Position numbers and translations under genes: made by a program
Assembly: GCF_004005845.1 (NCBI RefSeq)
Contig: NZ_SADE01000001.1
Location: 1,550,001 to 1,614,000 of the forward strand
Direction of reading: 5' to 3'
Source of the DNA: Hwanghaeella grinnelliae
GTDB taxonomy: Bacteria > Pseudomonadota > Alphaproteobacteria > UBA8366 > Aestuariispiraceae
Length of the DNA: 64,000 nucleotides
The notes under the pieces: generated by a model
What the model was told of the DNA's origin: nothing
The model's input: only the letters and a program-made list of their open reading frames with translations
Databases searched by the model: none
In this document: piece by piece, positions 63,762-64,000 of the stretch
How positions within the stretch are numbered: position 1 is the stretch's first letter
Layout of the letters: the number at the start of each line of letters is the position of its first letter

Positions 63762-64000
63762 TCAGTCGATCGTGTCCACCGTAATGGTATGTTTAGCGGC
63801 TTTCTGGGTTTGCTCATCGGGCAGGGGGACTGTCTTGCCGTTTTTCAGGCTGGCCTGCACGGCCGTGACATCGCTGGTCGCGACCAGATCGCCGGTTTCG
63901 ACATCGAACATCCGGTGCAGAAAGCGGAAATGCTTCTTGCCGACGGCGATGAAGCCGCTTTCGATGCGGACAAGTTCACCGCCGCGAAGCTCCCGCACGT
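63762..64000 (-). CDS. Hotdog-fold acyl-CoA thioesterase, C-terminal part; cut by window
   Basis: The last 79 codons of a leftward gene whose start lies outside the window. ELVRIESGFIAVGKKHFRFLHRMFDVETGDLVATSDV matches the long strands of thioesterase-superfamily hotdog proteins that hydrolyse acyl-CoA or hydroxybenzoyl-CoA. The catalytic end is not included, so a more exact call is not possible. Confidence 0.6.
   Translation of the reverse strand, partial: VRELRGGELVRIESGFIAVGKKHFRFLHRMFDVETGDLVATSDVTAVQASLKNGKTVPLPDEQTQKAAKHTITVDTID

Noticed and set aside
1-64000. CRISPR arrays, transposases, phage genes
   Set aside because: No regularly spaced repeats, transposase motifs or phage structural genes were seen.

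Overview
The window reads as chromosomal DNA of a GC-rich, free-living Alphaproteobacterium, probably a Rhodospirillales-type marine or aquatic heterotroph. This rests on: uvrA, ssb, gyrA and coaD lying in that order (an alphaproteobacterial backbone order as I know it, not checked by search); a tRNA-Pro with encoded CCA; VPLPA-CTERM surface proteins; an entericidin-type lipoprotein; EptA-type lipid A modification; and many sensor kinases and chemoreceptors. No phage, plasmid, IS element or CRISPR array was seen.

Layout. 1-2.8 kb: two paralogous periplasmic binding proteins. The second is followed by an intact tRNA-Pro(GGG), the first by a decayed 5' half of the same tRNA, so a unit of about 1.5 kb looks tandemly duplicated. 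2.9-4.7 kb: Cache-HAMP sensor kinase. 4.85-10.9 kb: N-methyl amine (betaine-like) catabolism. An RpiR regulator and a Rieske oxygenase run leftward; a dimethylglycine/sarcosine dehydrogenase-like flavoprotein, a C-terminal remnant of an enolase-superfamily enzyme and a class III aminotransferase run rightward. 11-18.5 kb: accessory island with a secreted Cys-rich protein bearing a DUF4157-like HExxH domain, a frameshifted secreted protein, three VPLPA-CTERM proteins, a membrane cNMP-binding protein and a winged-helix/TPR regulator. Its right edge carries a decayed copy of the aminotransferase gene, whose intact copy forms the left edge.

18.8-42.9 kb: lipoprotein, DAO-type oxidase, uvrA, PAS kinase, sulfite-oxidase-like enzyme, a livGFHMK branched-chain amino acid transporter operon, ssb, a split PAS/MCP transducer, and a regulon-like cluster: 2OG oxygenase, BetI-like TetR regulator, dipeptide-type binding protein and TauD-type dioxygenase. 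The same TTGTTG...CAACAA palindrome lies before the first oxygenase and in the divergent promoter of the last two genes. A phosphoesterase and gyrA follow.

42.9-64 kb: sterol-desaturase-like/MBOAT/SGNH-like operon, coaD, a candidate sRNA, two-subunit class I fumarase, Crp-family regulator, a KdpD-like sensor whose phospho-acceptor His is missing, a chemoreceptor, a possible structured RNA before purU, two tiny membrane/lipoprotein genes, and a leftward succinate dehydrogenase/fumarate reductase gene set whose iron-sulfur gene is separated from the rest by an eptA-PAP2 lipid A pair. The right edge cuts a hotdog thioesterase.

Coordinates of starts were re-chosen where an internal ATG, Shine-Dalgarno sequence or signal peptide argued for it. 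All family assignments come from reading the sequence, not from database searches.
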